Origin: an uncultured Pseudomonadota bacterium | Lineage (GTDB): Bacteria > Pseudomonadota > Gammaproteobacteria > Burkholderiales > CAIKXV01 | Length of the DNA: 47,432 nt | Assembly: GCA_903831455.1 (NCBI GenBank) | Contig: CAIKXV010000274.1 | Location: forward strand, 1 to 47,432 | Direction of reading: 5' to 3' | Part shown: piece by piece, positions 33,305 to 40,862 of the stretch | How positions within the stretch are numbered: position 1 is the first letter of the stretch | Layout: every line of letters starts with the position of its first letter | Program-made: the position numbers and the translations under genes | The notes under the pieces: generated by a model | What the model was told of the DNA's origin: nothing | The model's database searches: none | What the model saw: only the letters and a program-made list of their open reading frames with translations

Positions 33305-34645
33305 ATGAGCACTTCCCGATTCAGCCTCTCCGATGCCACCCTGCGCCAGATGGCCAGCGATGCGGTCGCGCACGCGCGGTCGCTGGGGGCGAGCGCCGCC
33401 GAGGCCGAGGTGAACGACGGATTCGGCCAGAGCGTGACGGTCCGCTCGCGGGAGGTCGAGACGATCGAATACACGCGCGACAAATCGCTCGGCGTCTCGG
33501 TCTACCTCGGCCAGCGTCGAGGCCACGCCAGCACCTCCGACTTCTCCCCGCGAGCGATCCGCGACACGGTCGAGGCCGCGCTGGCCATCGCCCGCCATAC
33601 CGCCGAGGACCCCTGCGCGGGGCTGCCCGACCCGCAGCGCCATCCGGTCGAGGTGCCCGAGCTCGACCTGCACCACCCGTGGGACGTCCCGGTCGAGCAG
33701 GCGATCGACCTCGCACGGCGCTGCGAGTCGGCGGCCCTCGAGCACGATCGCCGGATCGGCAACTCGGAGGGGGCGAACCTCTACACCCAGCAATGGCACT
33801 TCGCGCTCGCCAACAGCAACGGCTTCTGCGGCGGCTACGCCACTTCGCGCTACAGCCTGTCCTGCTCGGTGATCGCCGGCGGCGGCGACGACATGCAGCG
33901 CGACGACTGGTACACCGTCGCGCGCCGCGAGGACGGACTCGAGTCGCCCGAGTCGGTGGGGCGCCGTGCGGCCGAGCGCGCCGTGGCGCGGCTCGCCGCA
34001 CGCAAGCTCGACACGGTGCAGGCACCCGTGCTGTTCGAGGCGACGCTGGCCGGCAGCCTGGTCTCGCACTTCATCGGCGCGGTCTCCGGCGGCGCGCTCT
34101 ACCGCCAGTCGTCGTTCCTGCTCGACAGCCTCGGCCAGCCCGTGTTCTCGCCGGCGGTGCGCATCGACGAGCAGCCCCACCTGCCGCGTGGCCTGTCGAG
34201 CGCCCCCTTCGACGACGAGGGCGTCGCCACCGCGCCGCGGGTGGTCGTGCGCGACGGCGTGGTCGAGGGCTACTTCCTGGGCACGTACTCGGGGCGCAAG
34301 CTCGGCATGCCCAGCACCGGCAACGCCGGAGGCAGCCACAACATCGTGGTGAGCAGCGGATCGCTCGATTTCGCCGGTCTGCTGAGGCAGATGGGTCGAG
34401 GGCTGGTGGTGACCGAGCTGCTCGGCCAGGGCGTGAACACCGTCACCGGCGACTACTCCCGCGGCGCGGCGGGCTTCTGGGTGGAGAACGGCGAGATCGC
34501 GTGGCCCGTGCACGAGATCACGATCGCCGGCAACCTTCGCGACATGTTCCGCGGCATCGTCGAGGTGGGGGCCGATGCGCTCGAGCGCGGAGGCCGGCGG
34601 ACCGGTTCGATCCTGGTCGATCGCATGACGATCGCCGGCAACTGA
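33305..34645 (+). CDS. pmbA: Metalloprotease subunit PmbA (TldE)
   Basis: A 446-residue member of the TldD/PmbA family, whose heterodimer with TldD trims peptides such as microcin precursors and degrades CcdA in E. coli. Visible: EVNDGFGQSVTVRSREVETIEYTRDKSLGVSVY, GNSEGANL, FGG-like GAVSGGALYRQSSFL and the C-terminal TGDYSRGAAGFWVENGEI. PmbA lacks the zinc site of TldD; tldD is not in the window. Confidence 0.95.
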   Translation: MSTSRFSLSDATLRQMASDAVAHARSLGASAAEAEVNDGFGQSVTVRSREVETIEYTRDKSLGVSVYLGQRRGHASTSDFSPRAIRDTVEAALAIARHTAEDPCAGLPDPQRHPVEVPELDLHHPWDVPVEQAIDLARRCESAALEHDRRIGNSEGANLYTQQWHFALANSNGFCGGYATSRYSLSCSVIAGGGDDMQRDDWYTVARREDGLESPESVGRRAAERAVARLAARKLDTVQAPVLFEATLAGSLVSHFIGAVSGGALYRQSSFLLDSLGQPVFSPAVRIDEQPHLPRGLSSAPFDDEGVATAPRVVVRDGVVEGYFLGTYSGRKLGMPSTGNAGGSHNIVVSSGSLDFAGLLRQMGRGLVVTELLGQGVNTVTGDYSRGAAGFWVENGEIAWPVHEITIAGNLRDMFRGIVEVGADALERGGRRTGSILVDRMTIAGN

Positions 34646-34682
34646 CCATGCACGCGCTTCGCCGGCTCGGGGCGCGCGGTCA

Positions 34683-35657
34683 ATGAGCCGCGGCGAGCAC
34701 GGCGGGCTGCACCGCTCGCGCTATGCCGGCATCGGGGGCGTGCCGGCGCACGACAACCCGCGCGCCTATCGCTGGGAGCGGCGCCTGCAGTGGGCGATGA
34801 TCGGCGTGGCACTGGCCACCCTGCCGTCGCTGCTCATCGACGAATTCGCGCGCGACCCTGCGCTGCGCCGGGCCGGGCACATCCTCGACATCGCGATCCT
34901 CGTCGCCTTCGTGGCAGAGCTGGCGCTGATGCTCTGCCTCGTACGCCAGCGCGCGGCCTACCTCGCGCGCAACTGGCTGGACCTGGTGATCATCGCCGCT
35001 GCGATCGCCAGCGTGGCCGGCGCCCAGGCCGGCTGGATCGCGCTCGCGCGCGCGGCGCGAGTGGCGCTGGTGGCGCTGATGTTGGGGCGGTTCATGGGTT
35101 CGCTGCGTACCCTCTATTCGCCCGATGCGCTGCCCTTCGTGCTGGGGCTGGGCGTGGTGGCGCTGATGATCGGCGGGGCGGGCTTCTACTGGCTGGAGCC
35201 TACCGTCACCAGCTACGGCGACGGCCTCTGGCTGGCCTTCATCACCGGCGCGACGGTGGGCTATGGCGACCTCGTGCCCACCACGCCCGCCGCGCGCGCC
35301 TGGGCCGTGGTGATGGCGCTCGGGGGCTTCGCGATGCTCTCGCTGCTCACCGCCTCGGTGGTCACGCTGTTCATCGGCGAGGACGAGGCCAAGCTGCGAC
35401 GCGCGATGCACGATGACGTGCGCGCGCTGCGCGAGGAGATCCGCGGCCTGCGCTCCGAGGTCGAGGCGCTGCGCCATGAGGGCGCGGTACGCGCGCAGCC
35501 CCAGCCGCAGTCATCGTCCCGGTTACCACCCCGGTCGCGCGAGGCCCTGCCCGCCGATCGCGCCGCGTCCCACGCGCCGCCGGGAGAGTCCGCCGCCGCC
35601 CCCGATGCGCCGGACGAAGCCGGATCGGCCCGCGTGCTCGCGCGGCCGACCGACTGA
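34683..35657 (+). CDS. Potassium-channel-like membrane protein (6TM, ion-transport domain)
   Basis: A 324-residue protein with about six hydrophobic helices and a pore loop carrying the K+ filter signature TVGYGD (about residues 190-195). The presumed S4 (ARAARVALVALMLGRFMGSLRTL) holds a few arginines. After the last helix comes a coiled-coil-like charged stretch (DEAKLRRAMHDDVRALREEIRGLRSEVEAL is its region) and a disordered Pro/Ser/Ala tail. It would conduct K+ across the inner membrane. It begins 37 bp after pmbA. Confidence 0.85.
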   Translation: MSRGEHGGLHRSRYAGIGGVPAHDNPRAYRWERRLQWAMIGVALATLPSLLIDEFARDPALRRAGHILDIAILVAFVAELALMLCLVRQRAAYLARNWLDLVIIAAAIASVAGAQAGWIALARAARVALVALMLGRFMGSLRTLYSPDALPFVLGLGVVALMIGGAGFYWLEPTVTSYGDGLWLAFITGATVGYGDLVPTTPAARAWAVVMALGGFAMLSLLTASVVTLFIGEDEAKLRRAMHDDVRALREEIRGLRSEVEALRHEGAVRAQPQPQSSSRLPPRSREALPADRAASHAPPGESAAAPDAPDEAGSARVLARPTD

Positions 35658-35684
35658 GGCGCCCGTGCCCGGATCCGGCCGGAG

Positions 35685-36608
35685 ATGATCGGCGCGAGCC
35701 TGCTCTGGGTGTGGTGCACCGTGGCGGCCGCGGCCGCCCAGACCGCGCGCAATGCCATGCAGCGTGGCCTGGTCGACACCGTGGGCACGGCCGGCGCCAC
35801 CCATGTGCGTTTCCTGTACGGGTTGCCCTTCGCCCTGCTGTTCCTGATCCCGGTCTGGGCGTCCGGCGCGATCGTCGACCCCAGGCTCGATTCACCCCGC
35901 TTCTGGGCGTGGCTCGGGCTGGGCGCGGCCTCCCAGGCGCTGGCCACCGGCATGATGCTGGTGCTGATGCAGCGCCGCTCGTTCGTGGTGAGCACGGCCT
36001 ACATCAAGACCGAGCCGGTGCAGATCGCGCTGTTCGGCTTCCTGTTCCTGGGCGATCGGCTCGGGCCGTCCGGCCTGCTCGCGGTGTGCGTGGCCACGCT
36101 GGGCGTGGTGATGCTCTCCTGGCCGTCCGCTGCGCGTGGCCAGGGCGATGCCGCGCCGGGCGATGCGCTGCGGGCGGCCGCGTTGGGCATCGCCACCGGG
36201 GCGGCGTTCTCGGTGTCGGCGGTGGCCTATCGCGGCGCGATCCTTGCCCTGGGGGACGGTCCCGTGCTGGGGCGTGCCAGCCTGTCGCTGGTGCTGGCGC
36301 TGGCGCTGCAGACGGTATTGCTGTCGGCGTGGCTGCGCATCGCGCAACCGGGTGCACTGGGCGCGCTGGTACGCGCCTGGCGTCCCTCGGTGAAGGCCGG
36401 GTTTCTCGGCGCGCTCGCCTCGCAGTTCTGGTTCGCGGCCTTCGCGCTGCAGACGGCGGCGGCGGTGCGCACCGTCGGCCTGGTCGAGGTGCTGTTCGCC
36501 TGGATCGTCTCGCGCCGCCTGTTCGCCCAGGGGGCCAGCCTGCGCGAGATCGTCGGCATCGGGCTCACCGCGGCGGGCGTCGCGCTGCTGCTGCTCGCCG
36601 GAGGCTGA
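35685..36608 (+). CDS. EamA/DMT-superfamily transporter
   Basis: A 307-residue protein with about ten hydrophobic helices in two repeats of the EamA type; the end of each half is recognisable (LGDRLGPSGLLAVCVATLGVVML and FAQGASLREIVGIGLTAAGVALLLL). The family exports or imports amino acids and other metabolites; no substrate can be assigned. It follows the channel gene by 27 bp; the GGAG directly at the ATG is too close to be an ideal ribosome-binding site. Confidence 0.87.
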   Translation: MIGASLLWVWCTVAAAAAQTARNAMQRGLVDTVGTAGATHVRFLYGLPFALLFLIPVWASGAIVDPRLDSPRFWAWLGLGAASQALATGMMLVLMQRRSFVVSTAYIKTEPVQIALFGFLFLGDRLGPSGLLAVCVATLGVVMLSWPSAARGQGDAAPGDALRAAALGIATGAAFSVSAVAYRGAILALGDGPVLGRASLSLVLALALQTVLLSAWLRIAQPGALGALVRAWRPSVKAGFLGALASQFWFAAFALQTAAAVRTVGLVEVLFAWIVSRRLFAQGASLREIVGIGLTAAGVALLLLAGG

Positions 36609-36680
36609 GCGCCCGGCACCGGCGTCCGGGACGGTCGTGTACCTTGCGACGAGCGATCGCCCGGTCGCCGCCGCCCCCTG

Positions 36681-37775
36681 ATGACCGCGCCTCGCGCGGA
36701 TGCCCCCATGGCCTTGTCGAACCCCGCCTCCACCGACGTTCGCGGTGATTGCCCGTCCGACGACCGTCTCGCCGCCGTCGTGCTGGAGTCGCTCGCGCGG
36801 GACTACCCCTGGCGTCCGGACCTGCTGCTGCAGTCGCCCGAGGGATGGGTGGAGCCGCGCATCCGGCACCCGCTGTTCCATACGAGCTACGACTGGCACT
36901 CCTGCGTGCATATGCACTGGAGCCTCGCGCGGCTGCTGCGCCGGGGCGCGCTGCCGGCGCCGCAGGCCGCGCGTGCGAGCGCGTGGTTCGAGGCGCGATT
37001 CACGCCGGCCGCGGTGGCGGGCGAGTGTGCGTTCGTGGATCGGCCGGGGCAGGGCACGTTCGAGCGTCCCTACGGCCAGGCCTGGCTGCTGGCCCTGCAG
37101 GCCGAACTGCGGCGGCTGGCGACCGCGCAGCCGGCCGCGGCGGGCTGGGCGGCGATGCTCGAGCCGCTGGCCGTACGCTTCGCCGGTTCGCTGTCGACCT
37201 GGTTGCGCGCGCTCGACTGGCCGGTGCGTGCGGGCACCCATGGCAACACCGCCTTCGCCTGCGTGCTGGCGCTCGACTGGGCGCGCGAGCGCGGGCAGCG
37301 GGCATTCGCGGCCGAGATCGCCGGCTTCGCGGCTCGCGCCTACGGGCAGGACCGTCGCTATCCGGCGGCCTACGAACCCTCGGGGGAGGATTTCCTTCCG
37401 GCCGGACTGGTCGAGGCGGTGCTGATGCGGGCGGTGCTCGGGCCCGCGCAGTGGTCGGAGTGGTGGGCCGGTTTCTCCCCCGAGCCCGGGGCGATCGATC
37501 GCTGGCTGGAGCCGGTTCGCGTGTCGACGGATACCGATGCGCGCATCGTCCACCTGCACGGGCTCAACCTTGCCCGTGCCTGGTGCTGGCAGCAGTTGCT
37601 GCCCGCGCTTCCGCCCGAGCGCAACGGGCCGGTGCGCGCCGCCATCGCGGCCCATCGTGCAGCCTCGATGGGCGCGGCGGGCGAGGGGGATTACGTCGGG
37701 ACCCACTGGCTGGCCAGTTTCGCGCTGCTGGCCGACGGCGGCCTGGGTGGCCCGGGGGGCGTCGGCCGGCCCTGA
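36681..37775 (+). CDS. DUF2891 family protein
   Basis: A 364-residue soluble, helix-rich protein. The block HPLFHTSYDWHSCVHMHWSLARLLRRG, later RPYGQAWLLALQAEL and THGNTAFACVLALDWAR, and GTHWLASFALL match DUF2891 as I recall it. Repeated helices with conserved His, Asp and Trp suggest an alpha-toroid fold, possibly acting on a carbohydrate, but no function is established. A second ATG at codon 10 is an alternative start. Confidence 0.78.
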   Translation: MTAPRADAPMALSNPASTDVRGDCPSDDRLAAVVLESLARDYPWRPDLLLQSPEGWVEPRIRHPLFHTSYDWHSCVHMHWSLARLLRRGALPAPQAARASAWFEARFTPAAVAGECAFVDRPGQGTFERPYGQAWLLALQAELRRLATAQPAAAGWAAMLEPLAVRFAGSLSTWLRALDWPVRAGTHGNTAFACVLALDWARERGQRAFAAEIAGFAARAYGQDRRYPAAYEPSGEDFLPAGLVEAVLMRAVLGPAQWSEWWAGFSPEPGAIDRWLEPVRVSTDTDARIVHLHGLNLARAWCWQQLLPALPPERNGPVRAAIAAHRAASMGAAGEGDYVGTHWLASFALLADGGLGGPGGVGRP

Positions 37776-38094
37776 AGGCGGTGGCCTGTCGGAGGGTTTC
37801 GCGCGGCCCCGGGCGTGCGCCATGCGATGGCCTTTGTCCCGAGGGAGGGGCCGATCCGGGGTCAGTGCCGATCCACCGCGACGCGGGGGCGGATCCATCC
37901 TTGCGAGGGGGCGATCCACCCCGGCGCAAGTGCCGAGCCGCCCCGGTCCAGGGGCAGGCCGGTCGCGGCAGGCGGGTGTCCGGCATCCTGCCCCGCGCAG
38001 GGACACGGGCCCCGGCAGGGCGGGCAGGGCGCCCGCCCCCGCGTGGCGATCGCCCGGGGCGGACTGCTCGCCGCGGGCTTGCGAGGCAGGAAAA
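37776..38094. other. Non-coding gap upstream of imuA
   Basis: No credible gene. It contains four gatcc-centred degenerate units (around 37853, 37870, 37892 and 37913, spaced 17-22 bp) and then the operator and promoter of the mutagenesis cassette. Confidence 0.55.
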
Positions 38095-38114
38095 TACCGT
38101 ATAGAAATACGGTA
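38095..38114. promoter_or_regulatory. SOS-box-like operator (variant LexA site) before imuA
   Basis: TACCGTATAGAAATACGGTA: perfect 8-bp inverted repeats around AGAA. It aligns with the E. coli LexA consensus TACTGTATATATATACAGTA at 16 of 20 positions, with the same CNGT-N8-ACNG spacing; two mismatches are symmetric (T to C and A to G in the half-site core). A TATAGA -10-like hexamer lies inside the site. It stands directly before the imuA-imuB-dnaE2 cassette, which is LexA-controlled in most bacteria that carry it. Confidence 0.8.
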
Positions 38115-38156
38115 CTCGGATGGGTTTTCCTCGTCCCCTTGCCCGGACCGCCTCTC

Positions 38157-39047
38157 GTGCCCCCTGCATCGCCCGCCCTCGCCCCTCTCCCGACATCGTC
38201 CGCGCACCCGCGGGCCGGCGCATGCCCTGGCGGCCCCGATGCCGGCAACGCGGTGGCCAGCCGCGCCCCGGCACCGCTGTCACCACTCGCCATACCCTCG
38301 GTGTTTCGTTGCGGCGAACTGCCGGCCGGCATGGCCCCCGGCATCCCGACCGGCTTCGCCGATCTCGACGCCGCGCTGCCCGGTGGCGGCTGGCCGCCAG
38401 GGGCGCTGACCGAGATGCTGTGCGACGCCTGCGGCATCGGCGAGGTGTCCCTGCTGCTGCCGGCGCTGCGCCACCTGGGGCAGTCCGGCGACTGGCGAGG
38501 GCGCGGACTGCTGCTCATCAACCCGCCGGGCCTGCCCTACGCGCCCGCGCTGGCGGCCTGCGGACTCGACCTCGCGTCCATCGCCGTGCTTCGGCCGGCG
38601 CGCGAGGAGGACTCGCTGTGGGCGGCCGAGCAGGCGCTGCGCACCGGCGCGGCGGCGGCGGTGCTGCTGTGGCAGGCGTGCGCGCGAGGCGCCGACGGCG
38701 CGCAGCGCTATCCGCGCCTGCGGCGGTTGCAGTTGGCGGCGGCGGCCGGCGGCGGGCTGGGCGTCGTGTTCGCGCCCCGGGCGGTGGCTGCCTCCTCGAG
38801 CCCGGCCGCGTTGCGAGTCGTGCTGCAGGCGGCTGCCGACGGCAGGCTATCGGTGCAACTGGCCCGGCGGCGCGGGCTGGCTCGGCCCGTCACGCTGCAG
38901 GTGTCCTCCCGGGCCCTGCCGCAGCCCTGGCTGGCAGGCCACGGCCTGCCGGCACGCACGAGCTTGCGGCGGGAACCCGCGGCCGGACGCCATCCGGTGG
39001 CAGCCACCGGGCGCGGCGCGCAGCGAGGCGAGGTGCCGGCGCGATGA
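38157..39047 (+). CDS. imuA: ImuA, SOS mutasome accessory protein
   Basis: A RecA/SulA-like protein that works with ImuB and DnaE2 in damage-induced mutagenesis. The recognisable region starts at IPTGFADLDAALPGGGWPPGALTEML and continues with RGLLLINPPGLPYAPALAACGLDL. The start is uncertain: no ATG in frame lies near the operator; I use the first GTG after it (296 residues). A GTG at 38253 (264 residues) or the ATG at 38331 are alternatives. The ATG at 38120, close to the operator, is in another frame. The N-terminal 30 residues are Pro/Ala-rich and not conserved. Confidence 0.85.
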   Translation: MPPASPALAPLPTSSAHPRAGACPGGPDAGNAVASRAPAPLSPLAIPSVFRCGELPAGMAPGIPTGFADLDAALPGGGWPPGALTEMLCDACGIGEVSLLLPALRHLGQSGDWRGRGLLLINPPGLPYAPALAACGLDLASIAVLRPAREEDSLWAAEQALRTGAAAAVLLWQACARGADGAQRYPRLRRLQLAAAAGGGLGVVFAPRAVAASSSPAALRVVLQAAADGRLSVQLARRRGLARPVTLQVSSRALPQPWLAGHGLPARTSLRREPAAGRHPVAATGRGAQRGEVPAR

Positions 39048-39075
39048 GCGCAGGCCTCGTGTCCGGGATACGCGC

Positions 39076-40668
39076 ATGCTGTGGATTGCAGTCTATCTGC
39101 CCGAACTGTCCCTGGAGGTGGTCAACCGCGCCCAGGCAGGGCAGGCGCGCGAGCCTGTCCCCGGCGCGCTGACGGCCAGGCCATCGGCCGCGATCCGCGG
39201 CGGCGCCCCGGGCGCGCCGCCGCTGCCGCCCGTCCCTGCGCCGACAGCCGCGCCCCTGCTCGTCGACCTGCCGGTGGCGGTGAGCGACGGTCCGGCGCAA
39301 CGTCCCTTCGTGCTGGCGGCCAATGCCCCGGCCCGTGCGGCGGGCGTACGCCCCGGGCAGCCGATCGCGGCGGCCTGCGCGCTCGTCTCCGGGCTGGTGG
39401 TGGTTTCGCGCTCGGAGCCGCGCGAGCAGCAGGCGATCGCCCAGGTGGCCGCCTGGGCCGCGCAGTTCACGCCGACCGTGGCGCTGCAGCCGCGAGGCGT
39501 GCTGCTCGAAGTGGCGGCCAGCCTCACGCTGTTCGGCGGGCTGGCCCGCCTGCTCGGGCAGTTGCGCGGCGGGCTGTCCGGGCTGGGGTATCGCGCGGCC
39601 CTCGGCGTGGCCCCCACCCCGCGTGCCGCCTGGTTGCTGGCACGCGCACGACTCGAGCGCACGGGGGTGCGCGCCTGCCTGTCGCCAGCCGAACTGCCGC
39701 AGCGCCTGGGCGAGTTGCCGACCACCCTGCTCGACTGGCCACGCGAGACGCTGGAGGCGCTGGCCACGCTGGGGGCCACCCGCGTGGGCGACGTGCTGGC
39801 ACTGCCGCGCGAGGGCCTGCGCCGCCGTTTCGGCGCCGCGCTGCTCGCCGACCTCGACCGGGCTCTGGGGCGTACTCCCGATCCACGCGCCTGCTTCGTG
39901 CTGCCCGAGCGCTTCGATTCGCGTATCGATCTGCCGGGCGAGAGCACGGGTACCGATCGGCTGCAGGTGCCACTGGTGCGCATGCTCGATGAACTCGAAG
40001 GCTTCCTGCGTGCCCGCGGGGCCGGCGCGTTGCGCCTGGTGGTGATGCTCGAGCACGGCTACGGAGTCCCGCCCTCGCGGCTGGAGATCGGCGCACAGGT
40101 GCCCGAGCGATCGCGGCTGCGCTGGTGGCCGCTGGTGCGCGAGCGACTGGGGCGCCACGCGCTGCCGGCCGCGGTGAGCGCGGTCGGCCTGCGGGTCGAC
40201 GCCCTTCACGATTTCAGCGACGGCAGCGAGACCTTCCTGCCCGATGCCCAGCGCCGATCCCGCGAATGGCAGTCGCTGTCCGAGCGCATTGCCGCGCGCT
40301 GCGGCCCGGGTGCGCTGTTCCTGATCGAACTGCGGGAAGACCATCGCCCCGAGCATGCCTGGCAGCGTACCGATGCCGCGGTGCTGCCTTCGCGATCGCG
40401 GGGTGCGCCGAGCGCGCTGCCGGGCGGGGCGAGGCCGCTGTTCCTGCTCGAGCGCCCTCGCGCGCTGGTCAACGCGGCGGGCCGACCGCAGCACCAGGGC
40501 CCGCTCGAACTGCTGAGCGGACCCGAGCGCATCGAGTCGGGCTGGTGGGACGGGCGGTCCGTGGCCCGCGACTACTACGTCGCGCGCAATCGCGCCGGAG
40601 AGGCGTGCTGGATCTACCGCGAACCTGCCGACCCTTCGCGCTGGTTCCTGCACGGCCTGTTCGGCTGA
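39076..40668 (+). CDS. imuB: ImuB, catalytically inactive Y-family polymerase homologue
   Basis: A 530-residue mutasome hub that links DnaE2 to the sliding clamp. It has the Y-family fold start (MLWIAVYLPELSLEVV) and palm/finger-like blocks (GVAPTPRAAWLLARA, LDWPRETLEALATLGATRVGDVLALPREGL, LGRTPDPRACFVLPERFDSR), but the catalytic acidic residues of active Y-family polymerases are absent, as is typical of ImuB. It starts 28 bp after imuA. A 30-residue Pro/Ala-rich stretch (residues about 28-58) interrupts the N-terminal domain. Confidence 0.93.
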   Translation: MLWIAVYLPELSLEVVNRAQAGQAREPVPGALTARPSAAIRGGAPGAPPLPPVPAPTAAPLLVDLPVAVSDGPAQRPFVLAANAPARAAGVRPGQPIAAACALVSGLVVVSRSEPREQQAIAQVAAWAAQFTPTVALQPRGVLLEVAASLTLFGGLARLLGQLRGGLSGLGYRAALGVAPTPRAAWLLARARLERTGVRACLSPAELPQRLGELPTTLLDWPRETLEALATLGATRVGDVLALPREGLRRRFGAALLADLDRALGRTPDPRACFVLPERFDSRIDLPGESTGTDRLQVPLVRMLDELEGFLRARGAGALRLVVMLEHGYGVPPSRLEIGAQVPERSRLRWWPLVRERLGRHALPAAVSAVGLRVDALHDFSDGSETFLPDAQRRSREWQSLSERIAARCGPGALFLIELREDHRPEHAWQRTDAAVLPSRSRGAPSALPGGARPLFLLERPRALVNAAGRPQHQGPLELLSGPERIESGWWDGRSVARDYYVARNRAGEACWIYREPADPSRWFLHGLFG

Positions 40669-40862
40669 TCGCACGCGGGGATGCCGGGCGAGTGACGGGG
40701 CTCGAAGACATGCATGCGGATGACCCTCGCGGCATCGCCGCCATGGCCTCCTGGGCACGCCCCTGCGGGGCTTCGGGTCCGGTCGAGCGCCTGCGGCCGC
40801 GCGCGCGCGATCCACGGTCCGCGCGCTGCTGCCCGGGCCGGCACTGAACGCGCGCCGCACGC

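Noticed and set aside
37853-37917. Four gatcc-centred units upstream of imuA as a repeat array or operator set
   Set aside because: Spacing varies from 17 to 22 bp and the flanks diverge; too weak to call.
38120-39172. Plus-strand open frame beginning at the ATG just after the SOS-like box
   Set aside because: Its translation is Arg/Pro-rich without motifs and overlaps imuA in another frame.
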